Shown: in pieces, positions 35,775-44,550 of the stretch
How the letters are laid out: every line of letters starts with the position of its first letter
Numbering within the stretch: position 1 is the stretch's first letter
Source: Pelagibius sp. Alg239-R121
GTDB taxonomy: Bacteria; Pseudomonadota; Alphaproteobacteria; Kiloniellales; Kiloniellaceae
NCBI RefSeq assembly: GCF_947331435.1
Contig: NZ_CAMZOF010000008.1
Span: 124,001 to 188,000, forward strand
Length of the DNA stretch: 64,000 nt
Direction of reading: 5' to 3'
Made by a program: the position numbers and the translations under genes
The notes under the pieces: generated by a model
Database searches by the model: none
What the model saw: only the letters and a program-made list of their open reading frames with translations
Told to the model about the DNA's origin: nothing

Positions 35775-35785
35775 GAGCTTACCTA

Positions 35786-37639
35786 TTACTCAGCCGGTAC
35801 GGTCTCCACCACGCCGTGCTTGTCGCGCAGACCGTCGCGGTAAAGAGCTTTGGCCAGCGAGATGCACATTCCCACCATCACCATGGTGAATGGCAGGGCA
35901 CCGATGATCATGGCGTTCTTTAGGGCCTCGAAGGGATCGGCCGCGGCCCCTTCATTGCCGGCGATGATCAAGGCACCGATCACCGACGTCAGGATGACGC
36001 CCCAGATGATGCGGTGCTTGATGCCGGTCTCGGCATCGCCGCCGGACATGATGGTGTTCATCACCAGGATGCCCGAGTCAGCCGAGGTGACCAGGAAGGT
36101 CATGATCAGCACGACGCACATGATGGTGATGCCCGACAGCAGGCCGCCGTCGATCATCTGACCCAAGGTGGCGAAGAGCTTGTTGGTGGTCGAGGCACCG
36201 ATGATGGCCCCCTCGGCAACACCGGAAAGCTCCAGATCGATCGCCGTAGCGCCCAGGATGGTCATCCAGGCAAAGCAGACCAACGCCGGGGCGATGACGC
36301 AGCCGAGCACGAACTCGCGGATCGACCGACCTTTGGAAATGCGTGCCAAGAAGAGGCCGACGAAGGGCGAGAAAGCAATCCACCAGGCCCAGTAGAAGGT
36401 GGTCCAACCAGCCTGCCAGCCGAAGAGGCGTCCCTGAGTGCCGGCCTCATAAACGGTCGCTGCAAGAGCGTCGGCATCGGCGAGAGCCTTGAAGGACTCC
36501 GGCAGAGCGTCCTTGAAGCCCGCCAGCGAACCCCAAGCATTGGTGCCGCCACCGAATATCGCCGTGATGTCTTCTGCAGGCAGCGCCTTTACAGCCTCCG
36601 GCAGAGCCGCCACGAATTCGGCCTGCGACAGCGGACCATAGGCGTTAAAGGACAGCGTGATGAAGTGGATGATGTAATCGACCAAGGCTGTGCCGTACTT
36701 GGTCATCGCGAAGGCGAAGGAGCCGAAGAACACGAAGACCAGCAACAGGATGATCGAGAGCACCAGGTTCAGGTTCGACAGGTATTTGATACCGCGCCCG
36801 ACGCCGGAGACGGCCGAGATGATCGACAGGCCCATGATCACGATCAGGGCGGAGATCAGGCCGACGGTGCTGGGTTTGGGAGTATCGCCCCCGGCCTTCA
36901 TCAGCCACTCCATACCGGTGACCGCGTAGACGCCGTCAACGAACTGGCTGACACCGAAGCCGATGGTGACCGCAACGCCCAGGATTGTGGCGACCACGCC
37001 CAGGACATCCACGACATGGCCAACAAAGGTGTTGGACAGCGGACCAAGGATCGGAGTCAGCGCCGAACGGATGGTTAGAGGCATACCGCGCGTATAGGCG
37101 TAGTAGGAGAGCGACAGTCCGGTCACCACGTAGATCGCCCAGGCATGGAAGCCATAGTGCAGGAAGGTGTAGCGGTAAGCGGAGGTCACAGCCTCTTCCG
37201 TGTTGCCCGCCACGTCACCCGCGACCACGACCGGGTTCGAGCCCCAGAGACCCAGCGGTTCGGCTGTGGCATAGACCATCAGGCCGACGCCCAGGCCAGC
37301 GCCGAACATCATGGAGAACCAGGAGAAGTTGGAGAACTCCGGCTTCTCGCCCTCCCGACCCAGGATGCGTTTGCCGGTTGAGGGTATAACCGCGACAATA
37401 AAGCAGAAGAAGGCAAAGGCCCCGACTGCAATGATGTAGAAGGTGTTGAAACCTTCGAGCAACGACCAGTTAAGGCTCGACAGAGTGCCGTTTGCACTCA
37501 GTGGCCAGACCAGCGCCCAGATGACCAGCAGCGCCATGCTGATCTTGCTGATCAGCGCGATTGGAAGACTGTAGCCTTCGTAGAAGCCGGACTCGGCTTT
37601 CTTAATCTCAAGTTCTGTGAACGGCGGTTTTATCGACAT
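35786..37639 (-). CDS. BCCT-family betaine/carnitine/choline transporter
   Basis: 617 residues with 12 predicted membrane helices, within the usual range for the family. The signature WTTFYWAWWIAFSPFVGLFLARIS is near residues 410-433, and the GLGVG/MYATAEPLG segment is near 115-130. GGGAGG precedes the ATG. It imports a trimethylammonium or related solute such as glycine betaine or choline, in general with sodium or protons, for osmoprotection or catabolism. The C-terminal tail is short, so osmosensing by a long tail as in BetP is unlikely. No choline or betaine catabolic genes are next to it. Confidence 0.92.
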   Translation of the reverse strand: MSIKPPFTELEIKKAESGFYEGYSLPIALISKISMALLVIWALVWPLSANGTLSSLNWSLLEGFNTFYIIAVGAFAFFCFIVAVIPSTGKRILGREGEKPEFSNFSWFSMMFGAGLGVGLMVYATAEPLGLWGSNPVVVAGDVAGNTEEAVTSAYRYTFLHYGFHAWAIYVVTGLSLSYYAYTRGMPLTIRSALTPILGPLSNTFVGHVVDVLGVVATILGVAVTIGFGVSQFVDGVYAVTGMEWLMKAGGDTPKPSTVGLISALIVIMGLSIISAVSGVGRGIKYLSNLNLVLSIILLLVFVFFGSFAFAMTKYGTALVDYIIHFITLSFNAYGPLSQAEFVAALPEAVKALPAEDITAIFGGGTNAWGSLAGFKDALPESFKALADADALAATVYEAGTQGRLFGWQAGWTTFYWAWWIAFSPFVGLFLARISKGRSIREFVLGCVIAPALVCFAWMTILGATAIDLELSGVAEGAIIGASTTNKLFATLGQMIDGGLLSGITIMCVVLIMTFLVTSADSGILVMNTIMSGGDAETGIKHRIIWGVILTSVIGALIIAGNEGAAADPFEALKNAMIIGALPFTMVMVGMCISLAKALYRDGLRDKHGVVETVPAE

Positions 37640-38536
37640 CCCCTCGGACCTCCCAAAGTTTTTTTATGGTTTCCTTTACGGATAGCCTGCGTGACCGCAT
37701 GCCAATCACTAGTCTCCGACCAAAAACCGTCTGACACCGACCCTCGCTGTCGTTTTGCCACATTGAGCGATAATGCTTGGCACATCCAACGCTAATGACT
37801 CCAGGATCGGAAAACTCCCTATTTGGGCAATTATTGAAATTTCAGTCAAATTTAAATAAATATAAAATATTTCAATAATATTGAAATATAAATGATGGCG
37901 GACAGCAGCGCAGTGGGTTGCCGACGATTGATCTAGGCGGTGGATACCGGTGTTCCGGTGGATTGTGAGAATAGGGCAGATCCACCTAGAGCCGACTGTG
38001 CCTGCTCTCGTTTCGACATTCGCCGGATCCTGATTCCTCCACAAGACGAAGCCGGTTTTGTGATATGTCCGCATCGAACTGGCCGCAGCCTGTGCCGCCG
38101 ATAAATGTAAAGCAGCGGTGCTGGTGCCGGTATTTTTCGCGTTAGGACGCTCGATGGTGATCGGCAGGTAGGTTTGGCTGATAAAGTGTGACACACAGGC
38201 CAACAGATAAGCAGACGGCAATTCAAAACGTTGACGGGAAAGCCCGACGTCAAGACAATCAGGACCCAGGATGAGCAGACATTAGCCGCCGAAAGATTCG
38301 ATATTGCGTTTGCGTCCGTTAGAGGGGCCACGACAGCGCATCTCGACCGCTTGTCGATTATGGTCTGTGCACTAATTGGAGAGGTGAAACTTCATTTTCC
38401 GGTTTGCAATACGGTAGCTGCAACAAACAGCTTCTGATCCAAACTTAGAAAGCTGTGATTTTTGCAGTTCGGACACTCCTTTGCGCGCGGTCGATAAGAT
38501 GTTAGCGGTCAAAGCCACGATAGAAGAGCAATCAGC
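37640..38536. other. Long gap upstream of the BCCT gene and pdxA2
   Basis: About 900 bases between divergent genes. It contains an AT-rich island at about 37790-37900 with the two palindromes listed separately. Overlapping minus-strand frames (170 and 132 codons at 37709-38331) and a plus frame of 68 codons have low-complexity or Cys/Ser/Arg-rich translations and no ribosome sites; I do not call them genes. A decayed gene cannot be excluded. Confidence 0.45.
37835..37889. promoter_or_regulatory. AT-rich palindromes upstream of the BCCT gene
   Basis: TGAAATTTCA (37835-37844) is a perfect 10-bp palindrome. ATATTTCAAT (37867-37876) and ATTGAAATAT (37880-37889) are perfect 10-bp arms around AAT. 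Both contain the half-site ATTGAAAT. They lie 200-250 bases upstream of the transporter start and look like a two-site operator for an unknown regulator. Confidence 0.5.
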
Positions 38537-39586
38537 ATGAACCAGGAAACTGCTCCCATCGCGATTACCATGGGGGACCCCTGCGGCATTGGACCAGAGA
38601 TTGTCGCTAAGACCTTGGCCAGGGAAGCGCCGACCTCACGCACCGTTGTGATCGGCAGCGCCCGTGTCATGGAAAATGCGGTCAGACAACTCGGGCTGGA
38701 TCTTGGTGTGCGGACGGTGGCAGAGCTCGGTGTGGTCAGCAGTGAACCAGGCGTACTAGCGGTTTGGGAGACTTCGGACCTCGTAGACCTGCCATTTAGA
38801 GGACAGGTAAGCGCCGCCGGTGGCAAAGCGGCGTACGACGCAATCGTAGAGGCGATCAAATTGGCCAAAGCGGGCAGTGTGAGCGGTATCGTCACGGCGC
38901 CCATCAATAAAGCGGCCTTGGCGGCGGCGGGCGTAAAATATCCCGGACATACCGAGATGCTGGCGGAATTCGGTGGCGCTGAACGCGTCGCGATGATGTT
39001 GGCGAACGACGAAATTCGAACAGTCTTGGTCACGATCCATTGCTCTCTGAAAGACGCTATTGCACGAGCAGACTACCCGGCGCAAATGTCCGCGATCCGT
39101 TTGGCTCATGAAGGAGCACTGGCTCTGGGTATCGACAGGCCACGCGTTGCCGTTGCGGGACTAAATCCGCATGCGGGCGAGGGGGGCCTCTTCGGGCAGG
39201 AGGAGATCGAGGTTATCTCGCCTGCGATCTCGGCCGCTCGGGATGAGGGCATCGATGCGACAGGACCCTGGCCCGGCGACACGGTCTTCATGCAGGCGCG
39301 CCAGGGTCGGTTCGACGTGGTGGTGGCGCAGTATCACGATCAGGGCTTGATCCCGGTGAAGTACATGGGGCTGGAGAAGGGCGTGAACATCACCTTGGGC
39401 TTGCCGTTCGTGCGCACCAGCCCGGATCACGGCACAGCCTTCGACATCGCCGGTGAGGGTATTGCCGATGCGGCCAGCCTGGAGACGGCATTGGAGTATG
39501 CCGAGCGGTTAATCGCGGCGAAACGTAGGTTGTTCAAGGCGAAAGATAAAAGCGCGCAAACAGAGGAGGCCAAGAAATGGGCCTGA
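38537..39586 (+). CDS. 4-hydroxythreonine-4-phosphate dehydrogenase family protein (PdxA2-type)
   Basis: 349 residues. PdxA landmarks: MGDPCGIGPEI (12-22), APINKAALAAAGVKYPGHTEML around 120-140 with the metal-site histidine, NPHAGEGGLFG near 209, and AQYHDQGLIPVKYMG near 264 with a second metal histidine. In alphaproteobacteria the vitamin B6 pdxA usually sits by surA/ksgA; this copy is instead coupled to a barrel-cupin gene, so it may be a PdxA2 paralog acting on a phosphorylated four-carbon sugar acid. No DUF1537 kinase gene, the usual partner, is seen. Confidence 0.82.
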   Translation: MNQETAPIAITMGDPCGIGPEIVAKTLAREAPTSRTVVIGSARVMENAVRQLGLDLGVRTVAELGVVSSEPGVLAVWETSDLVDLPFRGQVSAAGGKAAYDAIVEAIKLAKAGSVSGIVTAPINKAALAAAGVKYPGHTEMLAEFGGAERVAMMLANDEIRTVLVTIHCSLKDAIARADYPAQMSAIRLAHEGALALGIDRPRVAVAGLNPHAGEGGLFGQEEIEVISPAISAARDEGIDATGPWPGDTVFMQARQGRFDVVVAQYHDQGLIPVKYMGLEKGVNITLGLPFVRTSPDHGTAFDIAGEGIADAASLETALEYAERLIAAKRRLFKAKDKSAQTEEAKKWA

Positions 39587-40635
39587 GATTTATCTTCATG
39601 CTGACGCGCAACGACCAGACGGTCGAAAACGCACTCGTCCACCTGGAAACCGCTTTGGCGGCAGGGGTGCATCACATCGGATTCAAGGATGTGGGATTGC
39701 CCTTCGAAAAACTGAAAGATCTCAACAGTGCCATCAAGGAGGGCGGCGCGACCAGCTATCTGGAAGTCGTCTCCCTGGACCGCGAAAGCGAACTCAGATC
39801 CGCGCAGGCCGCAGTTGATATCGGCGTCGATATTCTGTTGGGCGGCACCCATGTCGATGATGTCGTGCCGGTTCTGGCAGAGACCGGTATTCTCTATTAT
39901 CCCTTCGCAGGCCGGATCGAGGGGCATCCGAGCGTACTTGCCGGCAGCATCGAAGAGATCGTCGCCAGTGCGAAGGCGCTGGCCGCGCGCGAAGGCGTGC
40001 ACGGCCTGGATCTACTGGCCTATCGCTCAACGGAATATGTGCCGGCGGTCATGGCTGCGGTCTGCGCGGCGGTCGCAAAACCGGTCATTATGGCCGGTTC
40101 GATCGATAACGCCGAACGCATCGCGGCGGTCAAGGAAGCGCGCGGCGCGGGCTTTACCATCGGTACGGCAGCCCTGGACGGCAACTACCCGGCCGAGGCG
40201 ACGGATTTGCCGAGCCAGCTGCGCGAGATCATGAAGGATGTGGCGGGCATCAACGACCACATCTCGCCCTATCGCAAAAAGAACCTGGATCAGTCCTTCA
40301 GCGGTTTCAGCGATACCTGGAGCCCCAAGGTCGCCGGGCAGATCAACGATATGCAGATCAAGCTGGCCAAGTTCGAGGGCAATTTTGTCTGGCATTATCA
40401 CCCGAAAGAGGATGCGCTCTACTTCGTGCACCGAGGGCGTTTGCAGATGAAGTTTCGCGACCGCGACGAGGTGATCGGAGAAGGCGAATTCATCATAGTC
40501 CCCCACGGGGTCGAGCATTGTCCGGTGGCGCTCAGCGACACTTGCGAGGTTGTGTTGCTGGAGCCGAATACGGCGGGCAGAAGAGGGGACGCCATGGGTG
40601 GGAGCGGCGCGAAGAAGGAACTCGAACGGACGTAG
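39577..40635 (+). CDS. Predicted TIM-barrel protein fused to a C-terminal cupin
   Basis: 352 residues overlapping the pdxA2 end by ten bases, with AGGAGG in the end of that gene. Residues 1-220 have an alternating beta-alpha pattern of a barrel: FIFMLTRND, HIGFKDVG, YLEVVSLDRE, DILLGGTHVDDV, ending in a phosphate-site-like MAGSIDNAERIAAV...FTIGTAAL. Residues about 245-335 are a cupin_2 domain (WHYHPKEDALYFVHRGRLQMKF...PHGVEHCPVA) with the His-x-His-x4-Glu metal motif. I do not recognise a characterised enzyme with this fusion. Coupling to PdxA2 suggests a second step on the same intermediate or control by its product. Confidence 0.7.
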   Translation: MGLRFIFMLTRNDQTVENALVHLETALAAGVHHIGFKDVGLPFEKLKDLNSAIKEGGATSYLEVVSLDRESELRSAQAAVDIGVDILLGGTHVDDVVPVLAETGILYYPFAGRIEGHPSVLAGSIEEIVASAKALAAREGVHGLDLLAYRSTEYVPAVMAAVCAAVAKPVIMAGSIDNAERIAAVKEARGAGFTIGTAALDGNYPAEATDLPSQLREIMKDVAGINDHISPYRKKNLDQSFSGFSDTWSPKVAGQINDMQIKLAKFEGNFVWHYHPKEDALYFVHRGRLQMKFRDRDEVIGEGEFIIVPHGVEHCPVALSDTCEVVLLEPNTAGRRGDAMGGSGAKKELERT

Positions 40636-41025
40636 GGCTCGTACACCAACCGTATCTGATAGTTTTTGGCCTTTGACGGTGTTCCGCCTCATCCTCGACA
40701 TCTGGTGAGCTACGGCCTAGCCGGTGCGGCAGGATTTACTTTAACTTCCGCATTCATCCCGTAGGGATGCCGCTTTACGATTTGCGGCCTGCCACGAATG
40801 CGCCGCAGTTCCGAGATATGACCGCCGTAACATTAAAAAGGCTGCCTCGGTTAATTTAAAGTGGAAGACCTTGCTTCGAATTATTAAGTGAGGAGACAAG
40901 CTCCCAGGAGTTTGGATAGAAAACAGCAAATTTGATATGCGTTTCGAGTGACTGCTCAGCTGTATTTTTAAAAGCTAAGCGTTCGGAACATTGATGCTCA
41001 TTATTTATTATTTTTTGAGGATAGT
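40636..41025. other. Intergenic stretch with small hairpin
   Basis: 390 bases. CATCCC gta GGGATG (40755-40769) followed by GCCGC/GCGGC (40769-40773, 40784-40788) may end the pdxA2 transcript. The rest turns AT-rich toward 41000 and should hold the promoter of the DUF2157 operon. No gene seen. Confidence 0.4.
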
Positions 41026-42045
41026 TTGGAACAGACTCCTGATTCTCCGCTCGCTCAAATACCGGCCAATCGCAGGCTCGTAGACGAGCTTCATGCTCAC
41101 GGTAAAATTTCACCCGAAGCAAAAGTCTATGCGCTGGATTTTCTGTACCCCGCCGATCAATGGGGACTTTGGATTTCCCGCCTGTTCCTTGCCGTGGGCA
41201 CGGCATTGGTTCTGTCCGGTGTCGTCTATTTCTTCGCCTTCAACTGGGCCAAGATCGAGCCGATTATAAAACTCGCTTCGCTTCAGCTTGCGATGCTGCT
41301 CTGTCTTGGAGGGGCCTATTACTACAAGTTGGAACGTATCAGTGGCCAGATTCTGCTGCTGTCCGCCTCTGTGCTCACCGGTGTGTTCATGGCTGTGTTT
41401 GGGCAGATTTATCAGACTGGGGCAGATGCCTATCAGCTTTTCATGATGTGGTCCGTTCTGACCTTCGGTTGGACCGTGATATCGAACTTTGCTGCCCAGT
41501 GGGTTTTCTGGCTGGCGATCACCAATATCTTTCTTGTTCTTTGGTGGGATCAGGCAGCACTGCCGGAACCTGATATGGCCGGCATGATCTTCTTCTTTGT
41601 CATGCTGTTGAATACGGTGGCGTTGGTTTTGCGTGAAGTCTACTTGAATTGGAAAAAGGCTGAATGGCTGGATCGTAGATGGGTGCGGCTGCTGATTGTC
41701 CTTGCTGTTCTAGTGCCGGCGACCTGGCCCGTCGTTATGCTGATTTTTGAAACCGTATCTGACAGCTTCTCGATGAAATTGAGCGCCGCAACTGGGCTTG
41801 TCGGTTTGGGGGGGCTCTACGCGCTCTACCGCTTCAAGGTCAGGGACATGTGGTCTCTGGCGGCCATCGCGTTGTTCCTTTGCATCGTCCTGGAAGCCGC
41901 TGCTGTTCGGTTGCTGGGTGAAGCTTTGCAGGGAGCGGAAATTGCCATGTTTTTGCTCATGGGGCTCGCGACGATCGGGATATTCAGTGCGGCCGTGATC
42001 TATTTGCGCAGGGTCATCGCAATTATAGAGGCCGATCATGTCTAG
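41026..42045 (+). CDS. DUF2157 membrane protein
   Basis: 339 residues from TTG 41026, with GAGG five bases upstream. A soluble N-terminal segment (1-45, LVDELHAHGKISPEAK) precedes nine or ten membrane helices. The DUF2157 core covers about 15-160, including VFGQIYQTGADAYQLF (about 125-140), a stretch shared by the family. Function unknown. First gene of three overlapping genes that recur together in proteobacteria (DUF2157, DUF4401, GDYXXLXY). Confidence 0.82.
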   Translation: MEQTPDSPLAQIPANRRLVDELHAHGKISPEAKVYALDFLYPADQWGLWISRLFLAVGTALVLSGVVYFFAFNWAKIEPIIKLASLQLAMLLCLGGAYYYKLERISGQILLLSASVLTGVFMAVFGQIYQTGADAYQLFMMWSVLTFGWTVISNFAAQWVFWLAITNIFLVLWWDQAALPEPDMAGMIFFFVMLLNTVALVLREVYLNWKKAEWLDRRWVRLLIVLAVLVPATWPVVMLIFETVSDSFSMKLSAATGLVGLGGLYALYRFKVRDMWSLAAIALFLCIVLEAAAVRLLGEALQGAEIAMFLLMGLATIGIFSAAVIYLRRVIAIIEADHV

Positions 42046-43138
42046 ATATTCTTCGGCCTATAGTGCATCCGATCTTTTGACGGTCCTGTCGGATAATGCT
42101 TTTGTCGAGAAGGGCGATAAAGAACTTGAAGCCTTTGTTGTTGAGCAGCAGCAGGAATTGGAGCTTCCGCTCTATCTAAGGGCCTTGGTAGGTGTCGGGG
42201 CATTCTTCGCGTCTCTGTGTTTCATCAGCTTGATCGTGACTGGGTTTTCGATCAGAGACGAAGAGAGCTTCATCGCTCTGGGTGTGATGTTTGCCCTGCT
42301 TGCCTTGGTGGCGCAAAAATTCGCAGGCAACGGCCGCACGGTTAAAAGCAGTTTCCTGATTCAGTCGTCGTTTGCCCTAATGGCGACCGGCAAATCCCTG
42401 TTTGTTTTCGGCGTGGTTGAGGTCTTTGAAACGGGATGGGCCGCAACCGGTGCGATCCTGATTCTGACTCTGGCGACTTATCACGTATATCGGATGTCGG
42501 TCGACCGTTTTCTCTCCAGCTTTGCGCTGCTTTTATCGATCCTTTTGAACCTTCTTTTGGGGGATGATTTTTCCGGATCGAAGGAGTTTTTGTTTAATGG
42601 CTTCCTGTTGATTCAGGTGGTTTTGACAGTCTTTTTGATCAGCAACGCAAAAATCAAAAAAGATTACAGGCCGATAGAATACAGCCTCCTGTTTTCGCTT
42701 TGCGCAGCGGCCATAACCCTGGCTTCCCAACATGAGTTCGGCTACTGGGGGCATGAAGAATTTATCCGTCCGGTCTTTGCGGACATTCTCTTCACCGCTG
42801 CACTTGTAGTTTCCATCGGCTGGGTGGCCGGTGGTGTTTCAAAGCTGAAATCCGAACCGCTGATGCTTGCATGCCTGGCGGCAGTCGCTTTGGGAGTCGT
42901 GTCTGCACCTGGTATAATCCTGTCAGTCGCCTTGATGATTCTCGGGTATGGCAAGCACGAGAAAATTATGACGGCGATGGGCGCGCTGCTGCTGCCTTTG
43001 TTCCTGTTTTTTTACTACTACAATCTGGAGGTTTCCCTGCTGCAGAAATCTGGCGTCCTGGTGGGAAGCGGGGTCACTCTTCTGGCCGGACGGTTCTATC
43101 TGCGCTTTAGGAATCTGGATAAGGGAGAAGAGGCATGA
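42038..43138 (+). CDS. DUF4401 membrane protein
   Basis: 366 residues, start ATG inside the end of the DUF2157 gene (8-base overlap). A soluble head of about 45 residues is followed by about ten membrane helices in pairs; the layout repeats that of its neighbour, so the two may form a heteromeric membrane complex. Function unknown. Confidence 0.8.
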   Translation: MSRYSSAYSASDLLTVLSDNAFVEKGDKELEAFVVEQQQELELPLYLRALVGVGAFFASLCFISLIVTGFSIRDEESFIALGVMFALLALVAQKFAGNGRTVKSSFLIQSSFALMATGKSLFVFGVVEVFETGWAATGAILILTLATYHVYRMSVDRFLSSFALLLSILLNLLLGDDFSGSKEFLFNGFLLIQVVLTVFLISNAKIKKDYRPIEYSLLFSLCAAAITLASQHEFGYWGHEEFIRPVFADILFTAALVVSIGWVAGGVSKLKSEPLMLACLAAVALGVVSAPGIILSVALMILGYGKHEKIMTAMGALLLPLFLFFYYYNLEVSLLQKSGVLVGSGVTLLAGRFYLRFRNLDKGEEA

Positions 43139-43647
43139 GATCACGGATCATGATTGCTCTCGCTCTCGCGATCTTTGCCGTTCTCAATTTCGGCATCTAC
43201 GAGAAGCAGAAAATCATCGAGAGCGGCGAGATCGTATTGCTGGAGTTGGCTCCGGTCGATCCCCGCTCATTGATGCAGGGTGACTACATGAGTCTGCGCT
43301 ATGCCATCGAGCGTTCCGATGCTGTCACCGAACAAAGAGAGGCTCAAAGGAAACGCGGCTACATGGTGATCAAACCCGACGAAAAAAACGTCGCTCAGTT
43401 TGTCCGCTTTCATGCGGGCGAAGATCTTAAGGCCGGAGAAAGGCTTCTTAGGTTTCACAAAACTCATGAGACCTTTGGTTCGGTCTACATCGTGCCGGAC
43501 TCCTTCCTGTTTCAGGAGGGGCACGCCAAACACTACGAAGCCGCAAAGTATGGTGTTTTCAAGTTCGACGGTGACGACAACCGCCTGCTCGTCGGACTGG
43601 CGACAGAGGACGGCAAGATGATTGTTGTCACTGAACCGGAATTATAG
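43135..43647 (+). CDS. GDYXXLXY-domain protein
   Basis: 170 residues overlapping the DUF4401 stop by four bases (ATGA). An N-terminal membrane helix (5-22) anchors a periplasmic domain with the name-giving motif GDYMSLRY at residues 49-56, after VDPRSLMQ. Family function unknown. With the two polytopic proteins before it, it likely forms the external part of one membrane complex. Confidence 0.85.
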   Translation: MRSRIMIALALAIFAVLNFGIYEKQKIIESGEIVLLELAPVDPRSLMQGDYMSLRYAIERSDAVTEQREAQRKRGYMVIKPDEKNVAQFVRFHAGEDLKAGERLLRFHKTHETFGSVYIVPDSFLFQEGHAKHYEAAKYGVFKFDGDDNRLLVGLATEDGKMIVVTEPEL

Positions 43648-43713
43648 ACAGTAGGCACGTAACCAGATGACTGGGGAAATCGTGAAGGAGGTGAAGGCGG
43701 CAATCTTCGCAGT

Positions 43714-44550
43714 CTAGCTGCGTTTCGTATCATCGATAATGTTCATGTTCGCCAAGCCGCTTTCACCAATTGGAACCGCGGCGAAGGGGCCGCCCTGTTT
43801 GAGGTGTGCAGGATCGGAGAGATCTTGCGCTGGTTCTTCCGCGAGAATTTTGGCTGCGAACTGTTCGGCGTTGTCTTTGGGCCGGTAGCCGAGAAAACTG
43901 GCCTTGGCATTATCAACCGGCACCCGGTCGTTATTGGACACGCCGTAAACAACGGAAAAACCCGTCGTTGGCGTTGAAATTGCCCGTTCGACAAGATGGA
44001 TCAGATCGTCGTAGGAAAGCCATGATCCGAGCGCCCTCGCAGAGGTCACCTGCGCGCAAGACAGGATCCGCAGACAGACGGCTTCGATCTGACGCTTGTC
44101 CCAATAGAGGCTTGCAAGATCTTCGGCAAAGCATTTGGCCAAGCCGTAGAAGGCATCCGGCCTGTGCGGCGCGTCAGTGCCAATGAACTCCATTTTTGAA
44201 TGCATACCCACGGCGTGGATCGAACTGGCATAGACCACGCGCCGAACACCATTTTGGTAGGCGGCCTCCCAGACATTGTAGGCACCGATAATGTTGGGGC
44301 CGAGGATTGTGTCGAAGGGGGCTTCATCGCCATAAGCGCCGAAATGAACCACCATGTCGGCACCCTCAAGCAGAGAGCGGATTTCGTTGTACTTCGTCAG
44401 ATCGGCCCGCTGATAGGACTCGCCTGGATAAAGTGTACCGATATCATCGATCAAATCGGAGGAGACCAGAGCATCGGCCAATTTTGTAAGAGGCTCGCGC
44501 AGGTAAGAACCGAGGCGGCCGGCGGCGCCGGTCAGAACAATCTTTTTCAT
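43714..44550 (-). CDS. NAD-dependent epimerase/dehydratase family, uronate-dehydrogenase-like
   Basis: 278 residues. The extended SDR motif GAAGRLGSYL (8-17) binds NAD. VVYASSIHAVGMH (104-116), HRPDAFYGLAKCFAEDL with the catalytic Tyr-x3-Lys (YGLAK), and LRILSC match uronate dehydrogenase-type proteins, which oxidise the aldehyde end of hexuronates. The gene overlaps the upstream FAD oxidase by four bases. Other sugar or polyol substrates are possible. Confidence 0.72.
   Translation of the reverse strand: MKKIVLTGAAGRLGSYLREPLTKLADALVSSDLIDDIGTLYPGESYQRADLTKYNEIRSLLEGADMVVHFGAYGDEAPFDTILGPNIIGAYNVWEAAYQNGVRRVVYASSIHAVGMHSKMEFIGTDAPHRPDAFYGLAKCFAEDLASLYWDKRQIEAVCLRILSCAQVTSARALGSWLSYDDLIHLVERAISTPTTGFSVVYGVSNNDRVPVDNAKASFLGYRPKDNAEQFAAKILAEEPAQDLSDPAHLKQGGPFAAVPIGESGLANMNIIDDTKRS

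Larger units (their letters stand above)
35087..35785. other. Long gap with two hairpins, no confident gene
   Basis: About 700 bases between the membrane AraC regulator and the BCCT gene. A start-like frame at 35391 (MKINLPAILTAS, signal-like) stops after 21 codons, and the next frame stays open to 35667, which could be a decayed small secreted protein but has no recognisable family. The 3' part carries two strong inverted repeats, listed separately. Confidence 0.45.

Noticed and set aside
37709-38331. Overlapping 170- and 132-codon minus-strand frames
   Set aside because: Cys/Ser/Arg-rich translations in different frames, no ribosome sites, and an AT-rich region with palindromes inside.
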